Assembly: GCA_030760725.1 (NCBI GenBank)
Contig: JASWHV010000010.1
Coordinates: 34,105,760-34,169,759 of the forward strand
From: Neostapfia colusana
Taxonomy: Eukaryota > Streptophyta > Magnoliopsida > Poales > Poaceae
DNA: 64,000 nt
Reading direction: 5' to 3'
Part shown: positions 61,883 through 64,000 of the stretch, one piece after another
Numbering within the stretch: position 1 is the stretch's first letter
Layout of the letters: each line of letters starts with the position of its first letter
Notes under the pieces: generated by a model
Seen by the model: the letters and a program-made list of their open reading frames with translations, nothing else
What the model was told of the DNA's origin: nothing
Database searches by the model: none
Position numbers and translations under genes: made by a program

Positions 61883-62922
61883 CTATATGTCAGGCATACC
61901 AATTCCAGCCTTTTCATCATAGGTCTTCTCTAGCACAAGCTCAATTGGTGTATCCTTCGGGCCAGCTGTGTGAGAGAAATGAAATAAATAGAGCAGTTTC
62001 ATAAGAAAATGGACAATGAACTATACTCAACTAGGAGTAGACTGCATTTGTTTGCATACAATACAAAACAAAACCTAGAGGCATGACAAAAGCAATATTT
62101 AAAAGGCATCTCGCCCATGCCGACTCGCCTGGCCTCCTTCCATTAGGGTGGCCACGATTAATTGAAAACCGCAAGACCGAACCAAACCACATAGAAATAT
62201 ACATTTAACTGAATTTTTTATTAAACTGATTTTTAGTTTTGTATATTTAGGTTAATCGATTTTTTTGTGGTTTTCACGTCATATTAATCGAACTACCGAT
62301 TTAACCAAAATTTTAACCCACACTATCCCACAACCCATAAAAATAAAGCTTTTCTACCTGACAACTGTATCCACACTTCATTTCTTTCAATGTGCGTTGC
62401 TAGGTTAAGGGGTTTAAGTGAAAAAAAATCCAGTGATCATAGGATGGAGATCAGGTGACTCAGGAGAGTCTTTGCACGATTGCATCAAAGAATTATTTGT
62501 ATTCTAAGCGTCCCTATATTTATTAAGCATTCATGATGTCAATTAACATACAATAAGCATACAAGGAGTTTTAATGAGACATACGTGATGTGGGTCTCGG
62601 TTTTCTTCTCTCCTTCAGAATTTCTGGTCGAGGTATCACAGAACCTGATGCATTCATTCCTCTAGCAAACCTCACTTTGGTCCCATCTTCCAGATACTTG
62701 TATCCAACCTTACATGGTTTCCTGGGTATACATTGTGCTGACAAATCATTAAAATGCTGAAGTGAATAAAAGAAATACCTCTAGGGTGCCAAGCAATGGT
62801 CAGGTGTCATGTACATACCCAGTGACTGGGTCAACTACTTGGACATTTGAAACATGAAGCGGAGCTTCAATAGAAAAAATACCACCTGTGTGGCCTTCCC
62901 CTTGCTTAATGTGTTTCTTAAC
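61883..62922 (-). CDS. Ribosomal protein L24 (uL24), organellar type, last three exons
   Basis: Three minus-strand exons with good splice sites: 62922-62819 (acceptor TTGTTTCAG, donor GTATGT), 62721-62585 (acceptor TATACCCAG, donor GTATGT) and 61965-61883 (acceptor TCACACAG, stop TAG). Joined, they keep frame and read VKKHIKQGEGHTGGIFSIEA, then VSNVQVVDPVTGKPCKVGYK, VRFARGMNASGSVIPRPEIL and KDTPIELVLEKTYDEKAGIG. This is the KOW-family L24 fold after its KOW motif (GGI..EAP..VSNV..P.TG), with the C-terminal extension of the plant mitochondrial form. L24 helps start assembly of the large ribosomal subunit. The 5' exons with the KOW motif and any targeting peptide lie right of the window. No defect is seen, so I take it as a functional host gene; mitochondrial rather than plastid placement is inference. 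Confidence 0.9.
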
Positions 62923-64000
62923 CTGAAACAATGATAGAACAATTATTTTGTAAACTCCCACGTGCAAGAGCACAAGACACAAAAAATATCCCTCCTTTGC
63001 TGGTTGAAGTTATCAATAGCCAGAACAAACAAGAAATTGTGTTTGATCAGCATATACATAATGATTTTAGAATATGAGAAAATCATGGTTCCATCACCCC
63101 GGTTTGGTATTCATTACAGCAATTTCAGAACAATAATCAATTTGCTAAAACATGATAAGGCAATTGAGACATTGAACATCTATTTATTATGGGTTCATTG
63201 CATATTTAAGTGCAGGGAAAACTAAGATGTCAGTTTGTACGCCCAAGAAAAATAGAAAAGCAATGAGAATAAGGAATTGCAGTGTGTAGTCCTGTACAGC
63301 ACAGCATTGATTTGTTAAACTTAAGAAATTGTACTTGTCCTGCACTCCTCAATCAAACAAATATGCAGACAATAGATACCAGTGGCCTTTCATCTAGTGA
63401 TACAACAAATGAGCACAACTATTCAGCTCCCACTCCTTATCATTATGCCATCTGCCTAGTTTGCTTCAAGGAAAAGTGTAAGATTTAGTTATTCAATATT
63501 CACAGGTCAAACTCTCCATCTGTCAGGACTTTTCGGGGTAAGTTATTTGGCCTGGACAGGACATTTAGTTCATGTTGCTATTACCGGATCCAGTGGGGAC
63601 TGGGGAGTAAATATGATGGAATAGTTTCTTAGATGTATTACCCTATACTAAGGGGTTGGGTCCCTTCTGACTGGACAGTGGAATCTTTATGCGCAAAACC
63701 CTGATTCAAATAATCATTTATTTGGTACCACACAAGGAGCAGGGACTGCCAAGATCCGTCGCCTCAGTATAGTGCAATGGGGACAAATGGTTGGGTCATC
63801 ATCGAAAACACTAGTACATTGAAACCTCGAGCGAATGTCAAGCCGTAGTCTAAACCCTGTAAAACTGGCACAAAATTCAGAACACGGACCAGTTGGACAG
63901 GAATGAACAGGAACTTTAACGAACACCTTGAGTGCAAAGTTGGACAGAGTAGGTTTCATTGAATCGATTTAACCTAACTTCCATTCATATAGCTGTTGTT
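62923..64000 (-). other. Intron of the L24 gene, continuing past the window
   Basis: AT-rich, no exon found on the minus strand that would supply the preceding L24 residues. The intron is therefore longer than 1.07 kb, or further exons are very short. The ORF at 63714-63959 has no recognisable product. Confidence 0.6.

Noticed and set aside
63714..63959. Minus-strand ORF of 81 codons as the first exon of L24
   Set aside because: It lacks the KOW motif and does not join to the VKKH exon with suitable splice sites.

Overview
The window is a block of nested LTR retrotransposons from a plant nuclear genome, almost certainly a grass. This rests on Ty3/gypsy elements of the Tat and Tekay/Del chromovirus types, a Sirevirus-type Ty1/copia remnant, and at the right edge the last exons of a split nuclear gene for an organellar ribosomal protein L24. 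I cannot name the species. There are no prokaryotic features. About 60.5 kb of 64 kb is retrotransposon.

Layout, left to right. 1-1538: 5' end of a minus-strand Tat element (E). 1539-4356: minus-strand Tekay-type LTR (N), sitting in a plus-strand Sirevirus relic (G, 4357-7382). 7383-8478: 3' end of a plus-strand Tekay-type LTR (X2). 8479-55234: a decayed minus-strand Tekay chromovirus (M) with 3' LTR fragment, pol, gag, an extra ORF upstream of gag, an initiator-Met-type primer binding site and a 5' LTR. M was split by two Tat elements, each flanked by the target duplication GACGT. One is element C (plus, 16830-30644). Its gag-pol has been replaced by a reversed, circularly permuted single-LTR copy of the same family (D, 17350-25777). 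The other is element A (minus, 32090-52168), an internally deleted copy that itself received a more intact Tat element (B, 34211-43842) and a 4.66 kb solo Tekay-type LTR (X1, 45683-50339). 55235-56151: 3' end of another Tekay-type LTR (X3). 56152-60512: 3' half of a plus-strand Tat element (F). 60513-61389: a broken coding relic of a host gene, cut off at F's LTR edge and carrying a Tourist-like MITE end. 61883-62922: L24 exons on the minus strand.

How the parts work together. Tat elements here have the order LTR, PBS, gag-protease, an in-frame UAG, reverse transcriptase, archaeal-type RNase H, integrase, a 3' region with LTR-like G-box repeats, an antisense ORF unit with its own TATA-like box (complete enough to recognise only in C), polypurine tract, LTR. 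The Tekay element has an extra ORF, gag, protease, RT, RNase H and integrase. The nesting gives a relative age order: host relic, then F, X3, M, then A and C and X2, then B, X1, D and G, then N and E.

Most notable: the permuted D copy (best explained by re-integration of a one-LTR circle), the shared UAG between protease and RT in B and D, and two families of LTR hairpins with compensatory changes, one of which encloses the TATA box.
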